Assembly: GCF_015234355.1 (NCBI RefSeq)
Contig: NZ_JADGMV010000001.1
Coordinates: 434,001 to 498,000, forward strand
Direction: 5' to 3'
DNA length: 64,000 nt
From: Psychrobacter sp. NG25
GTDB taxonomy: Bacteria > Pseudomonadota > Gammaproteobacteria > Pseudomonadales > Moraxellaceae
Position 1 is the stretch's first letter, and each line of letters begins with the position of its first letter. Of this stretch, positions 38,753-50,564 are shown in pieces. The notes beneath the pieces were generated by a model. That model saw only the letters and a list, made by a program, of their open reading frames with translations, did not search any database and had not been told where the DNA came from. Position numbers and translations under genes: made by a program.

Positions 38753-39706
38753 CTAACGATTACCTGCTTTTTTGTCCATACTCATGAGCATCAGCTTAGC
38801 AAGCGATAATACGATGAAGGTAATGACAAATAAGATTAAGCCCAGATGTAATAAGGAAGCCAAATGTAGCTCACTCGACGCTTCTGCAAATTCATTTGCC
38901 AAGGCCGACGTAATCGTAACGCCTGACGTAAAGAGACTTGGACTGATATTAAAGGCATTACCAATCAAGAAAGTTACCGCCATCGTCTCGCCCAATGCAC
39001 GACCCAATCCCAAGATAACACCGCCTACCACACCTGCTTTGGTATAAGGCAGAATAATCTTGAACATGACTTCCCAAGTCGTCGCACCCATTCCATAAGC
39101 GGACTCTTTAAGCAGATCTGGCACGACAGAAAAAACATCACGCATGGTGGCGGCAATGAATGGAATAATCATGATGGCCAATACCAATGAGGCGGTAAAC
39201 ATACCTAGCCCCATTGGTGCACCCGTAAATAGCTTACCGATGATAGGCAGTGGGCCAATGTGCTCAATGAACCATGGCTGAATGTGATCGCCAAAGAAAG
39301 GCGCAAATACAAATAATCCCCACATACCGTAAATGATAGAAGGGATACCAGCCAATAGTTCAATGGCAATGCCAAGTGGTTTTTTTAAGAACTTTGGGCA
39401 CATTTCGGTTAAAAATATGGCAATACCAAAGCTGACTGGAACGGCAATTAAGATAGCGATAAATGACGTCACCAACGTGCCGTAAATAGGCGCTAATGCA
39501 CCGTACTCATTAGCAACTGTATCCCAGTTATTACTGGTATAAAAGCCCAAACCAAATGCTTGAATGCTCGGCCATGCGCCGACGATTAAAGAAACTAAAA
39601 TACCACCTAAAGACATTAGGACAAGAATGGCAAAAGCTTTGGTTGCATTAACAAACAAAAAATCGTAACGTTTTTGTTTAGCCAATTGGGACCTTAAATC
39701 ATTCAT
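38753..39706 (-). CDS. pstC: Phosphate ABC transporter permease PstC
   Basis: Inner-membrane permease of 317 residues with six predicted helices. Diagnostic segments are the periplasmic [23 protein letters not shown] after helix 1, [21 protein letters not shown], the EAA loop [22 protein letters not shown], and [19 protein letters not shown]. It forms the channel with PstA. The 166-base gap to pstS contains two adjacent hairpins, which probably lower permease expression relative to the binding protein. Confidence 0.95.
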   Translation of the reverse strand: MNDLRSQLAKQKRYDFLFVNATKAFAILVLMSLGGILVSLIVGAWPSIQAFGLGFYTSNNWDTVANEYGALAPIYGTLVTSFIAILIAVPVSFGIAIFLTEMCPKFLKKPLGIAIELLAGIPSIIYGMWGLFVFAPFFGDHIQPWFIEHIGPLPIIGKLFTGAPMGLGMFTASLVLAIMIIPFIAATMRDVFSVVPDLLKESAYGMGATTWEVMFKIILPYTKAGVVGGVILGLGRALGETMAVTFLIGNAFNISPSLFTSGVTITSALANEFAEASSELHLASLLHLGLILFVITFIVLSLAKLMLMSMDKKAGNR

Positions 39707-39758
39707 AAGTGTCTCAGCATTGAATAGGGTTGAGTCAAAATATTAGAAATCTTTATTG

Positions 39759-39840
39759 GGTTTTATCACAGCAAGCTTAGGATCAAACTTACTGTGATAA
39801 AACCTCTCAAATAACTACCGGAGAATAGTTATTCGAGAGG
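39759..39840 (-). other. Two adjacent hairpins between pstS and pstC
   Basis: GGTTTTATCACAG (39759-39771) pairs perfectly with 39792-39804. CCTCTCAAATAACTA (39803-39817) pairs with 39826-39840 with one mismatch. The two share the CC at 39803-39804, so they may be alternative structures. No T run follows on the minus strand, suggesting RNA processing or stabilisation of the pstS message. Confidence 0.6.
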
Positions 39841-39872
39841 GTAACTCTTAAAGCGTATTCAGTAGATAACCG

Positions 39873-41045
39873 TTACTGAGCTGGCTTGTAGACTGGTTGT
39901 CCATCACTGCCTTTCACGTCATTCCATTTGGCTTTGAATAAGGCAACAGCCGTATCAGAGAATGGAACGTAATCTAGTGCCATGGCATCATCGTCACCTT
40001 GGGTATAGGCCCAATCAAAGAAGTTCAACACGCCAGCTACTTGCTGCGGATTTTCTGGTTGCTTGTGTACTAAGATAAAGGTTGCAGCAGCGATAGGCCA
40101 TGCTTGCTCAGTCTCAGAGTTGGTGATAACTTTATAGAAGCCTTCTTGCTGTGACCAATCGATGTCACCAGCCGCTGCAAAGGTTTCCGCAGAAGGTTGC
40201 ACAAAGTTACCGGCAGCATTTTTCAGCGCTGTGTGTGACATTTTGTTTTGCTTGGCATAAGCATACTCAACGTAGCCGATAGAGTTTTTCATACGGTTTA
40301 CGTAGCTTGATACGCCTTCGTTACCTTTACCGCCTGCACCGGTAGCAGAGGTTGGCCATTTCACAGTCTTATCAACACCGACACTGTCTTTCCAATCTGT
40401 TGAAACTTTTGCCAAATAATCAGTAAAGTTAAACGTTGTTCCTGAACCATCTGAGCGGAATACTGTAGTGATAGCTGCATCAGGCAAGGTCAAATCTGGG
40501 TTCATTGCTTTGATAGCCGGATCATTCCAGTTGCTAATTTTGCCCAAATAGATGTCTGCTAACGTTGTACCGTCTAACTGTAATTGACCAGGTTCAACAC
40601 CATCGATGTTTACGATAGGTACGACACCACCGATAACCGTTGGGAACTGAATCAAACCTGCTTCGTCTAACTCTTCAGGCGTCATCGGTGCATCAGAAGC
40701 GCCGAAATCGACAGTTTTTGATTGAATCTGTTTGATACCACCAGATGAACCAATTGATTGGTAATTAACTTGACCGCCAGTCGCACCATTGTAGTCGTAA
40801 GACCATTTGGCATAGATAGGCTGCGGGAACGATGCGCCTGCACCCGTGATATTCATTGCGATATTCTCAGCAGATTTAAAACCTGTATCAGCAGAAGGCG
40901 TGCCTTGAGTCTGAGTGGTTGTTTCAGCCGTGGTGGCAGCGCTACTGGTAGTATCAGCAGCTGGCTCTGCCGTATCTGTTGACTTATTACACGCCGTAAG
41001 TACTAATGTACAACTGACGGCCACTGCTAATAACGAATAACGCAT
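39873..41045 (-). CDS. pstS: Phosphate ABC transporter substrate-binding protein PstS (lipoprotein)
   Basis: Binds phosphate in the periplasm and delivers it to PstCA. The precursor of 390 residues has a lipoprotein signal (MRYSLLAVAVSCTLVLTAC) followed by an Ala/Thr/Ser-rich linker of about 35 residues. The phosphate-binding core has ITGAGASFPQPIYAKW, QSIGSSGGIKQIQSKTVDFGASDAPM, VFRSDGSGTTFNFTDYL and the GAGGKGNEGVSSYV loop. It is the first gene of the operon, behind a Pho box about 75-90 bases upstream. It ends PVYKPAQ. Confidence 0.96.
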   Translation of the reverse strand: MRYSLLAVAVSCTLVLTACNKSTDTAEPAADTTSSAATTAETTTQTQGTPSADTGFKSAENIAMNITGAGASFPQPIYAKWSYDYNGATGGQVNYQSIGSSGGIKQIQSKTVDFGASDAPMTPEELDEAGLIQFPTVIGGVVPIVNIDGVEPGQLQLDGTTLADIYLGKISNWNDPAIKAMNPDLTLPDAAITTVFRSDGSGTTFNFTDYLAKVSTDWKDSVGVDKTVKWPTSATGAGGKGNEGVSSYVNRMKNSIGYVEYAYAKQNKMSHTALKNAAGNFVQPSAETFAAAGDIDWSQQEGFYKVITNSETEQAWPIAAATFILVHKQPENPQQVAGVLNFFDWAYTQGDDDAMALDYVPFSDTAVALFKAKWNDVKGSDGQPVYKPAQ

Positions 41046-41105
41046 ATAAGACTCCTAAAGTTTAACAACGATACAAAAAAGCATTGTTTGTGATATGCGT
41101 GCTAT

Positions 41106-41137
41106 CTTGACAAGTTTTTATGACAGTTTAATGACAG
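41106..41137 (-). promoter_or_regulatory. Pho box upstream of pstS
   Basis: On the minus strand two direct 11-bp units, CTGTCATTAAA and CTGTCATAAAA, are followed by a third degenerate unit containing CTTGTCA. This matches the PhoB-binding consensus of CTGTCAT-type repeats almost exactly. The position 75-90 bases before the start codon suits PhoB activation of the pst operon under phosphate limitation. Confidence 0.9.
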
Positions 41138-41342
41138 CTGTCACAATCTTTCATTCGCTTTACATAATATTTAGGTAACCTACTTACAGCCTAGTAGTAC
41201 CAATTGGTTGCTCCTGTTAATATTAAAATCATCTATCCACAAAGATATTGAACGGCGAGCGTAATACAGAAGCTGTGCCTCCAAATATCATTAGCCGTCT
41301 GTGATTATTTTTGTTAGTATGAAGAAGATTCACAACACTGAC

Positions 41343-41470
41343 AGACTCGGGGTGCGATGTATTATTGGCCTGATTTATTGAACTTGCGTTATTAAATCAG
41401 TCGCCCTAATACATTCGCTGAGAGATCACCCGCCGAACCTGATGCGGTTAGTACCGACGCAGGGAAGTCT
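41343..41470 (+). promoter_or_regulatory. Thiamine pyrophosphate (TPP) riboswitch
   Basis: The aptamer begins AGACTCGGGGTGC and ends GCAGGGAAGTCT, the closing P1 arms. In order it contains the pyrimidine-sensing CTGAGAGATCACCC segment, GAACCTGATGCGGTTAGTACCGACGCAGGGAAGT, and an enlarged P3 stem-loop of about 45 bases (41356-41414). All match the THI element. It precedes thiC, whose ATG at 41734 is 263 bases further on, a long leader. The expression platform is not obvious; a large hairpin follows at 41595-41645. Confidence 0.97.
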
Positions 41471-41556
41471 TAAGCACTTTGTTATTTATAGCAAGGGACG
41501 TGCAGAAATGCCTTTTTATCTTCATTACTATCTTAGTGTGCGTGATGTACTACTAA

Positions 41557-43782
<2,226 letters not shown>

Positions 43783-44128
43783 GCCAGTTTAGATGAGATC
43801 CATAAAGGTATGACAGAGATGACTGAAAAGTATAATAGTGAAGGACGTCAGTTGTATAAAGAGGTATAAGCCTAACCAAAAATATATTTAGATGGTCACA
43901 CATAAGCTCTGCAACAGTATTAATATGTTGCAGAGCTTTTTGCGATCTTATATTGAGCAATGATATTACAATGTCTGAAATACAGTTATGTGAGACCGAT
44001 ACTACCTTAAAAATATTTTATAAAATATTAAATATTCGAATAAATAGAAATAGACATTATCAATATAAAGAGTAATATACCTGTAAGAAAATTTAACATT
44101 TTTGCTAATTAAAAATCAAGGTAAAGGT
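43783..44128 (+). other. 346-base gap between thiC and the autotransporter gene
   Basis: The first 87 bases are the in-frame former thiC tail (43783-43869). The thiC terminator follows at 43904-43941. The remaining AT-rich 190 bases should hold the autotransporter promoter; none is clear. Confidence 0.55.
43904..43941 (+). terminator. Intrinsic terminator after thiC
   Basis: AAGCTCTGCAACA (43904-43916) pairs perfectly with TGTTGCAGAGCTT (43926-43938), then a T run. It lies 35 bases beyond the second TAA, as expected if the gene originally ended there. Confidence 0.9.
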
Positions 44129-47100
44129 ATGAATCATATTTATCGTGTTGTCTTTAATCATTCTTTAGGTGTCTATCAGTGCGTGTCTGAAATTGCCAAA
44201 ACTTGTGGCAAGTCTTCTGGTAAATCATCAAAGATTGCTGCAAGAAATGGCTTTACTTTACGCGCATTATCAACTGCTCTGTTTAGCGTCCTCGGACTGA
44301 GTATAGCCAGTGTGACTCATGCCATCACCTATGACAATGGCGCAGTAAACATTGTGGGCAATGGGTATAATATCGTTGACGATATCGTGAAAAATGACAG
44401 CACCATTCTGAAGAATAATGATGATGATGTGACTACCAATTATTCTATGCAGATGAGTGGTGATCAAGAGGTACCTTCACGTCTTCTGATTACAGACAAA
44501 GGAGTAGTACAGACTGACCAGTTCCAGATCAGTAACAATGCATTAATAGATATTGAAGCTGGAGGACGTTTAGAAGCTAACGATATATATACAAATGGCT
44601 ACTACAGCCCAGTTAGCCAACAAATATCTAGTGATATTAAAATTGATATCAATGGGTCAGGTTCATTACTAAAGGCTCGAGACTATCTAGATATATACTC
44701 TCGAAATGCAGGAACAACCACACTTACCGTAGAAAATGGTGGTACGGCCGAAGCAAGCTCTCTAGATATGTACTCATATATTGATGACAATCAGGGCACT
44801 CAACTAGCAACAGGTGGTAAGTCTAGTGTTTATGTCAACGGTTTAGACTCATCACTTAAGATCCAAGATCAGTCATATATTGTCTCTCGAGGTTCAACCA
44901 GCACACTTACCGTAGAAAACGGTGGTACAGTCGAGATGGGTAATTTAGATGTACTCGCATTTAGTGATATAAACTCTAATACCTCTAGCAATAGTATCGT
45001 GAATGTAAGCGGTAATGGAACCTCATTGAGTGCAAATAATTTGTACACTAGTGACATTTACTTTGACAGTGTTAATAATAGTAATAATGTTATTAACATT
45101 AATATTAATAACGAAGCTATTTTAAATACTACCAATACATATACTGTTTCACCTATTAGTGTAGATACAAAAGTATTATTGGCAAGTGGTGCACAGTGGA
45201 ATAACGAAGAAGCCTTATATATTGGTATTTCTGATTCTCGGTATGGCAATCCTACTCCTGAAACGGAGCTTAAAACTGCATTTTTAGAGATAGATGGAAA
45301 AGATACCAAAGTATCTACAATGGATCTTTTCGTAGGGGCTGCTGCTAGAGGTAAAGGTCAAGTTGATGTTACCGATCAGGGCACACTAGAAGTGACTCGT
45401 CAGTTGCAGCTAGGCGGCTCTGATACTGAAGGCGCAAATGCAGTAGGTGAGTTGACAGTAGATAATGCTACTTTGATCGCGCCCATCACTGTTGTAGGTG
45501 CTTTTGGCAGTGGTACATTAAACATTGTTAACAACGGTGTTGTCCAGACTCAAAATATTGAAAGATTTGAGAACTCTGCAAAATCGGAAGTCAACTTTGA
45601 TAACGGTATTTTGCAGCTAACAGAATTTCAAGGGTTATTGTTTAATAAGTTTACTGGTGACAACCTCATTAATTTAGGCGCAGGCGGTGGTACGATTGAT
45701 ACTGCTGGATTTAACGCGCGCTTATTTGAAGACACCACTTTAGCAGGTAATGGCGCGGTCATTACAGGTAGTGGAGACTTCACCAAAGCAGGTACTGGCT
45801 TACTTGCTATGTCCACTACTGCAAAGCAGTGGACAGGTGCTACTAACATCAAACAAGGTACACTTAGTCTAGACGGCGACTACACCATGCGTGATGGTGA
45901 AATACTAGGTATTAGCTTAAATAGTCTTAATGACTATGGTCAACTAGTTGTGACAGGTGCTGCTGACATTAGTCAGGGTCAGTTGCAAGTCAATGCATCA
46001 GAAGCTGTGACAAAAATGACTGGTAGTAATGAGTGGGCAGATATTATTAGCGCAAGCAGTCGTACTGGTGAATTCACTACTATCAATGATAACAGTCCAT
46101 TGGTGAGCTTTGAAGCAGATTATAGCGATGCTAAGACCGTAAATCTCAAAATGATAGTACCTGTTGTCGTTGAACCACCTGTTGTCGTTGAACCACCTGT
46201 TGTCGTTGAACCACCTGTTGTCGTTGAACCACCTGTTGTCGTTGAACCACCTGTTGTCGTTGAACCACCTGTTGTCGTTGAACCACCTGTTGTCGTTGAA
46301 CCACCTGTTGATACTAGCTTCTCTCAGTCAGTGTCAAGTCAATCTAAACGAAATGATTTAGGTATTGCTTATGTCTTAGATAAAGCCATTCAGGATCGTG
46401 TGACAAACGGCGATAATGCGTTGGCTGATAGTTTGATTAGCTCGACCCTCAACTTCAATCAGTCTCAGCTTGCGACAGCTACCAACCAGTTACAGCCATT
46501 ATTTATGGGCGCGACCAACCGTATCATTACTGATGCTAACTATGCAGTATCTGATGCTATTCAGGAACATAGCCAGATTGTTGCTCAACGTAACCTTTGG
46601 GCTCAACTAATTGGTAATAACGGTAGCCATGATTCAAAAGACGGCGTTACTGGTTATGATGCTGAAACATACGGTGCTATTGTAGGATTAGACGCCCCTG
46701 TTAATAGTGATCTTAATCTAGGCATTGCGTTCTCTTATATCAAGAGCGATGCTGATACCGATGGCACCAGTCTTGATCAGGAGCTAACAGCCAAGAACTG
46801 GCAAGTGCTTGGCTACGGCAACTATGCCGTAAGCGATGCGACTGATCTAAATTTCCATGCAGGTCTAGGTAAGAGCGATGTCAAAGGTGAACGTCGCATG
46901 ACCATACTAACAGATGCTGTTGCACAATCTGATTATTCTGTCGATACCTTACAGGCAGGATTAGGAGTGGCGCATCGTATCGGTACTGAGCCGCGTAACT
47001 TAACCCCATTTGCACAAGTTAGCTATGCTCAAGCTGAGAGTGATGGCTACCGTGAAACTGGTGCTGGCGTTTATAACTTAGACGTTAGTGAAAATACTTA

Positions 47101-47413
47101 TGAGTCTATGCGTTGGACAGCAGGTCTACGTTTATCACAAGCCTTAACACCGACACTTGCTGTCACCGGTCAATTAGCAGCAGCGATTGAGAATGGTGAT
47201 AAATACTCTGATGTTAGTGCTAGCTTCGTTGGTATGCCTAATGACAAGTTTACGACCATTGGACAAGAGGTTGGGCGTGAAATCGGCATCGCCGGTATCG
47301 GTCTTAGCTATACGCCGATGGCTAATATGAAGATATCAGCAGGCTATCGTGGAGAATGGCGTGATAATTATGACGACCACGGCGCGAGCATCGCTTTACA
47401 AACAACCTTTTAA
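44129..47413 (+). CDS. Type Va autotransporter with ESPR signal and repeated Pro-Val-Glu hinge
   Basis: A 1094-residue surface protein. It opens with an extended signal peptide region (MNHIYRVVFNHSLGVYQ...) and a hydrophobic LFSVLGLSIASVTHA cleavage segment. The passenger (about 65-675) is a Gly/Asn/Thr-rich beta-helix type with internal repeats such as TLTVENGGT twice, plus LTVDNATLIAP and a late autochaperone-like GTLSLDGDYTMRDGEILGI. A hinge of eight PVVVEP units covers residues 678-725. The C-terminal 270 residues form the beta-barrel (NLWAQLIGNNGSHD... to final ALQTTF with terminal Phe). AAGG precedes the ATG at 44129. Likely an adhesin or biofilm protein; no protease or lipase triad was recognised. 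Confidence 0.93.
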   Translation: MNHIYRVVFNHSLGVYQCVSEIAKTCGKSSGKSSKIAARNGFTLRALSTALFSVLGLSIASVTHAITYDNGAVNIVGNGYNIVDDIVKNDSTILKNNDDDVTTNYSMQMSGDQEVPSRLLITDKGVVQTDQFQISNNALIDIEAGGRLEANDIYTNGYYSPVSQQISSDIKIDINGSGSLLKARDYLDIYSRNAGTTTLTVENGGTAEASSLDMYSYIDDNQGTQLATGGKSSVYVNGLDSSLKIQDQSYIVSRGSTSTLTVENGGTVEMGNLDVLAFSDINSNTSSNSIVNVSGNGTSLSANNLYTSDIYFDSVNNSNNVINININNEAILNTTNTYTVSPISVDTKVLLASGAQWNNEEALYIGISDSRYGNPTPETELKTAFLEIDGKDTKVSTMDLFVGAAARGKGQVDVTDQGTLEVTRQLQLGGSDTEGANAVGELTVDNATLIAPITVVGAFGSGTLNIVNNGVVQTQNIERFENSAKSEVNFDNGILQLTEFQGLLFNKFTGDNLINLGAGGGTIDTAGFNARLFEDTTLAGNGAVITGSGDFTKAGTGLLAMSTTAKQWTGATNIKQGTLSLDGDYTMRDGEILGISLNSLNDYGQLVVTGAADISQGQLQVNASEAVTKMTGSNEWADIISASSRTGEFTTINDNSPLVSFEADYSDAKTVNLKMIVPVVVEPPVVVEPPVVVEPPVVVEPPVVVEPPVVVEPPVVVEPPVVVEPPVDTSFSQSVSSQSKRNDLGIAYVLDKAIQDRVTNGDNALADSLISSTLNFNQSQLATATNQLQPLFMGATNRIITDANYAVSDAIQEHSQIVAQRNLWAQLIGNNGSHDSKDGVTGYDAETYGAIVGLDAPVNSDLNLGIAFSYIKSDADTDGTSLDQELTAKNWQVLGYGNYAVSDATDLNFHAGLGKSDVKGERRMTILTDAVAQSDYSVDTLQAGLGVAHRIGTEPRNLTPFAQVSYAQAESDGYRETGAGVYNLDVSENTYESMRWTAGLRLSQALTPTLAVTGQLAAAIENGDKYSDVSASFVGMPNDKFTTIGQEVGREIGIAGIGLSYTPMANMKISAGYRGEWRDNYDDHGASIALQTTF
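46160..46303 (+). repeat. Eight perfect tandem 18-bp repeats inside the autotransporter gene
   Basis: The unit CCTGTTGTCGTTGAACCA occurs eight times without a mismatch (144 bp), followed by a partial ninth. It encodes PVVVEP. Perfect identity implies recent expansion. Because the unit is a multiple of three, slippage would change hinge length without a frameshift. Confidence 0.95.
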
Positions 47414-47428
47414 CCGTTAATACCCTAT

Positions 47429-47471
47429 AAAAAAAGCTTGAATCTAATTATCTTAGGTTCAAGCTTTTTTT
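47429..47471. terminator. Bidirectional terminator between the autotransporter gene and 47459-48550
   Basis: A-run, then GCTTGAA plus CTAA pairs with TTAG plus TTCAAGC, then a T-run. The 5' arm for the minus-strand gene includes that gene's TGA stop codon. Confidence 0.85.
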
Positions 47472-48550
47472 ATATTCTTCCTTTTAATCTCTATAAAAGC
47501 CACAAAGCTAATTACCAGATAGATAGGTGTCAACACTATATAACCTAATGGCAGGACCCAAATAGAGAATAAAGCTCGACTTTCTCCCGTTGCACCTTTA
47601 CCAATGACTATATCCGTTACCAGTAGAAAGATATAGTAGGCTATCAAACTAAGAAAAGGGACTAGGAATCCGCCGGTCAGTATAACCACCCAACGATTCT
47701 CAGGCTGAGTTTCTTCACATCGACTCATCATGCGTAAATGTAATATACCTAGCACAAACAACGCAATGAAAGCTATAAATGGCGAGACCGCCGTTAAAAC
47801 CTTAGCCGATGGACTCAGTGGTTTCTGAATAATAAAATCAATCTCTTTCGCCAGATTATCATTGAAATGTAATGGTTGATTCACAGATAATGCCGCTTTT
47901 TCATTATCGATATTGACAGTGACATGGTCAGTATCACCATCAAAATTTAGAGTGACCGTTGAACCTTGAAATAGCTGGCTCTGTGTATCACTCTGCTGCA
48001 TATACTTTAAGCTATATGAGTAGGTATGTCTTGCCGTCCAATCACTACCATAATAGTGTGGATGGGCATCATAAGTAGCTATAATAGTGTGCAACCCTTG
48101 TGATAAATTTGCGTTGATATATTTAGATTCTGCTCTAAACGTTTGACCGTCTGTATCTGTAGGCAAGTAATAAAAGTCAGCCGTATCAAGCACAGTATCA
48201 TCTTCCGCAAGTACTTCAACAGGCACTGATTGACCATCTATAGAGATTTCGAAATCACCACTTTGCTCAAAACTATCCAAACCATCAAACACTAATGGGA
48301 ATCGAAGACCTTCATGATTATTATATAGCTCATAGGTTACCGTATAATTATCAGCGTCTTCTATAACGTTGATGTCAACTGACTCTGATATGACGTCAAT
48401 ACTCTTATTGAAATAAGCAGCACTTGCCCAAGTTCCTGAATAGGTGACTGATTCCATAGCTTCGCTAGAAACAGTCCAACTTAGTAACAACACCCCTATG
48501 ATAGTAAATCGAAACACAATATCTCCAAGCCTTATCAAAAATAAACACAA
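47459..48550 (-). CDS. Envelope protein of unknown function with N-terminal signal and three C-terminal membrane helices
   Basis: A 363-residue protein I do not recognise. A signal peptide (FRFTIIGVLLLSWTVSSEAM) precedes a beta-rich, Asp/Tyr-rich extracytoplasmic domain (about 35-260) with YTVTYELYNNHEGLRFPLVFDGL and TYDAHPHYYGSDWTARHTYSY. Three transmembrane helices follow (about 262-280, 296-318, 332-353), then a basic IEIKRKNIKKA tail. The large outside domain followed by membrane helices suggests a sensor or stress-linked inner-membrane protein, but nothing identifies a ligand. It is convergent with the autotransporter and may or may not be related to it. Confidence 0.7.
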   Translation of the reverse strand: MCLFLIRLGDIVFRFTIIGVLLLSWTVSSEAMESVTYSGTWASAAYFNKSIDVISESVDINVIEDADNYTVTYELYNNHEGLRFPLVFDGLDSFEQSGDFEISIDGQSVPVEVLAEDDTVLDTADFYYLPTDTDGQTFRAESKYINANLSQGLHTIIATYDAHPHYYGSDWTARHTYSYSLKYMQQSDTQSQLFQGSTVTLNFDGDTDHVTVNIDNEKAALSVNQPLHFNDNLAKEIDFIIQKPLSPSAKVLTAVSPFIAFIALFVLGILHLRMMSRCEETQPENRWVVILTGGFLVPFLSLIAYYIFLLVTDIVIGKGATGESRALFSIWVLPLGYIVLTPIYLVISFVAFIEIKRKNIKKA

Positions 48551-48580
48551 GTTTACTATTTACTGATAAAAAAAACTATA

Positions 48581-48616
48581 AAAAAAATCCCAGTAAACAT
48601 GACATTTACTGGGATT
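48581..48616 (-). terminator. Intrinsic terminator after the aldolase gene
   Basis: AATCCCAGTAAA (48586-48597) pairs perfectly with TTTACTGGGATT (48605-48616), and the minus strand continues with a T run. Confidence 0.88.
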
Positions 48617-48642
48617 ACAAATTCGATTCTAGTTTTTAAACT

Positions 48643-49533
48643 CTAACCCTTCGACGCCTCATAAATCTCTTCGATTGACGCATTAATGACACTGGCAAAC
48701 GCTTCATCACTTTGCTGCTTACTCAAGCCTTCAGTAAAGGCACGTGAGAAGCTCGCAATCATACCTGGGTTTTGCTTAAGCTTATCACAAGCATCACTAC
48801 GGCTATAACCACCCGACAACGCAACGACTTTTAATACTTTTGGATGATCGATCAGCTCTTGATAGAAACCCGCTTCTTCTGGTAATGTCAGCTTAAGCAT
48901 GACTTGCTGCTCGTCGTTCAAACGATCTAGATTATGCAAAATACTGGTCTTCAATATGACTTCGCATTCATGCTTTTTGCTACTGTTAATATCCACTTCA
49001 GGCTCAACAATTGGCATCAAGCCTTTTGAAATAATTTGCTTTGCGACATCAAACTGCTGCTGTACAACCAGCTCGATACCATCCACATTTGGCTCGTAGA
49101 TGACTGAGCGCATCTTAGTACCAAATACGGGATATTTTTTTGCTTTGTCTAATAATAGGTCTAAGTTCGGCATTGGCTTCATAACTTGTACGCCATTCAT
49201 TTGCTCAGCCAGACCTTTATCTACCTTCAAAAATGGCACGATATTCTTATCTTCCCACAGATAGTTGGCCGTTGACTTGCCATTGACCTCACGCTCCATA
49301 GTATCTTCGAATAAAATCGCGCCAAGGACACGCTCATTATCAAAAGCGGTGCAAGTCATCATACGGGCACGCATCTCATGTACTAAGTCGAACATGGCTT
49401 CGTCATTGTCATAATCATCACTTATGACACCATAGTTTTCTAGCGCCTTTGGTGTGCTACCACCACTTTGATCAAGTGCTGCGATGAAACCTGAACTGGT
49501 TTTTACACGCTGTAATTGTTTTTCGTATTCCAT
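48643..49533 (-). CDS. fda: Fructose-bisphosphate aldolase, class I
   Basis: A Schiff-base aldolase of 296 residues acting between fructose 1,6-bisphosphate and triose phosphates. It has the bacterial class I form: LQRVKTSSGFIAALDQSGGSTPKALENYGV at the start, MRARMMTCTAF, GAILFEDTMEREV, VPFLKVDKGL, MPIVEPEVDI, and the late VLKVVALSGGYSR phosphate-binding region. The lysine of the MLKLTLPEEAG segment is the probable Schiff-base residue. It is monocistronic with its own terminator. A class I enzyme is less common than class II in gammaproteobacteria, but the match is clear. Confidence 0.93.
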   Translation of the reverse strand: MEYEKQLQRVKTSSGFIAALDQSGGSTPKALENYGVISDDYDNDEAMFDLVHEMRARMMTCTAFDNERVLGAILFEDTMEREVNGKSTANYLWEDKNIVPFLKVDKGLAEQMNGVQVMKPMPNLDLLLDKAKKYPVFGTKMRSVIYEPNVDGIELVVQQQFDVAKQIISKGLMPIVEPEVDINSSKKHECEVILKTSILHNLDRLNDEQQVMLKLTLPEEAGFYQELIDHPKVLKVVALSGGYSRSDACDKLKQNPGMIASFSRAFTEGLSKQQSDEAFASVINASIEEIYEASKG

Positions 49534-49715
49534 TGAGAGTGCATCCTATTTTTATTGAATAAGGTCAAGTGTCATAAAAACAACTGCTTTTTGTCAACTT
49601 ATATCAGTTTTGCTGTTTGTAGACAACCTTAACATAAGACGCTGTGTACGCCTATATCTGATAGGTTAACGCTTTCATAAGGTCGTCACAACACTCTCGT
49701 CTTTAGAATAAATCA

Positions 49716-50564
49716 TTATGCTAAAAACAGTAGCGCCACGCAGCAAATCGCTAATGATAAACCCAATACATTAATACGATTAAGATGTTCCTTAAAGACC
49801 CCAACACCGATTAAAGTAGCAACTGCGATAACGCCAACATTCATACCAGTAAAGACGATACTAGGAGAGTCATGCATTACTTGATGTGCCCGTACGTAGG
49901 CATAGATATTACCCGTATTAAGCGCACCTAATAGCAGTCCTGCCGCAAGCGCATTTCCTTGCCAGCGCACACGAGTAACCAGTAAATAAATCAGCAGTAA
50001 GAAACCTGCTAACCCAAAGCTGACAAATAGCGTGAGTGGAAAAGCAGTACCTTGTTTGGCGACCTGTTTGAATAAGATATCAATAATGCCATAGCCTGCC
50101 CATACACCAAACAACCAAAGTGGCGTGCGTTTGGCCTGCTGACTAATCTCAGCATGCTGTGGACGATAGACCAAAGCCGCTAATGCCAGAAATCCTAATG
50201 CCAATCCCAATATATGCGTACCCGTGATCAGCTCACCAAACAATAAGAAAGAGGCCACGATAGGAATGATTAATGACAGACGTTGTGCCGCATCGGTCGC
50301 GACCATACCCACCGATTCAATTGCGCGGCCAAGTATAATGAACACGGCGGGCAGCATTACACCGAGAGCGACAATTACACCCCACGCACTACCAAGGGCA
50401 CTCATCCCACTTATATCTGGTTTTAACAAAAGCCAAGTCAATAGACAAGCTACTGGATAACCAGCAACGATGGTCTGACGTATGTCTATGTTTTTTTGTC
50501 GTAATATCTTTAATAACACTGAAACAGCGACGCTACAAAGCACCGCTATCGTTAAGTACACCAT
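49716..50564 (-). CDS. EamA/DMT-superfamily permease
   Basis: An inner-membrane transporter of 282 residues with about ten predicted helices in two five-helix repeats. It begins MVYLTIAVLCSVAVSVLLKILRQK and has the repeat-typical AFILLGRAIESV-like segment here read as AVFIILGRAIESVGMVATDAAQRLSLIIPI. The second repeat contains GALNTGNIYAYVRAHQVMHDSPSIVFTGMNVGVIAVATLIG with an FKEHLNRINVLG loop. Substrate is unknown; the superfamily includes amino-acid, drug and nucleotide-sugar carriers. It stands alone and is divergent from the ABC exporter gene. Confidence 0.85.
   Translation of the reverse strand: MVYLTIAVLCSVAVSVLLKILRQKNIDIRQTIVAGYPVACLLTWLLLKPDISGMSALGSAWGVIVALGVMLPAVFIILGRAIESVGMVATDAAQRLSLIIPIVASFLLFGELITGTHILGLALGFLALAALVYRPQHAEISQQAKRTPLWLFGVWAGYGIIDILFKQVAKQGTAFPLTLFVSFGLAGFLLLIYLLVTRVRWQGNALAAGLLLGALNTGNIYAYVRAHQVMHDSPSIVFTGMNVGVIAVATLIGVGVFKEHLNRINVLGLSLAICCVALLFLA

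Noticed and set aside
46160..46303. CRISPR-like array
   Set aside because: The units are contiguous with no unique spacers and lie in frame within a coding sequence.
46164..46361. Small plus-strand gene encoding SLNHLL repeats
   Set aside because: It is the second reading frame of the 18-bp repeat inside the autotransporter gene; the periodicity alone keeps it open.
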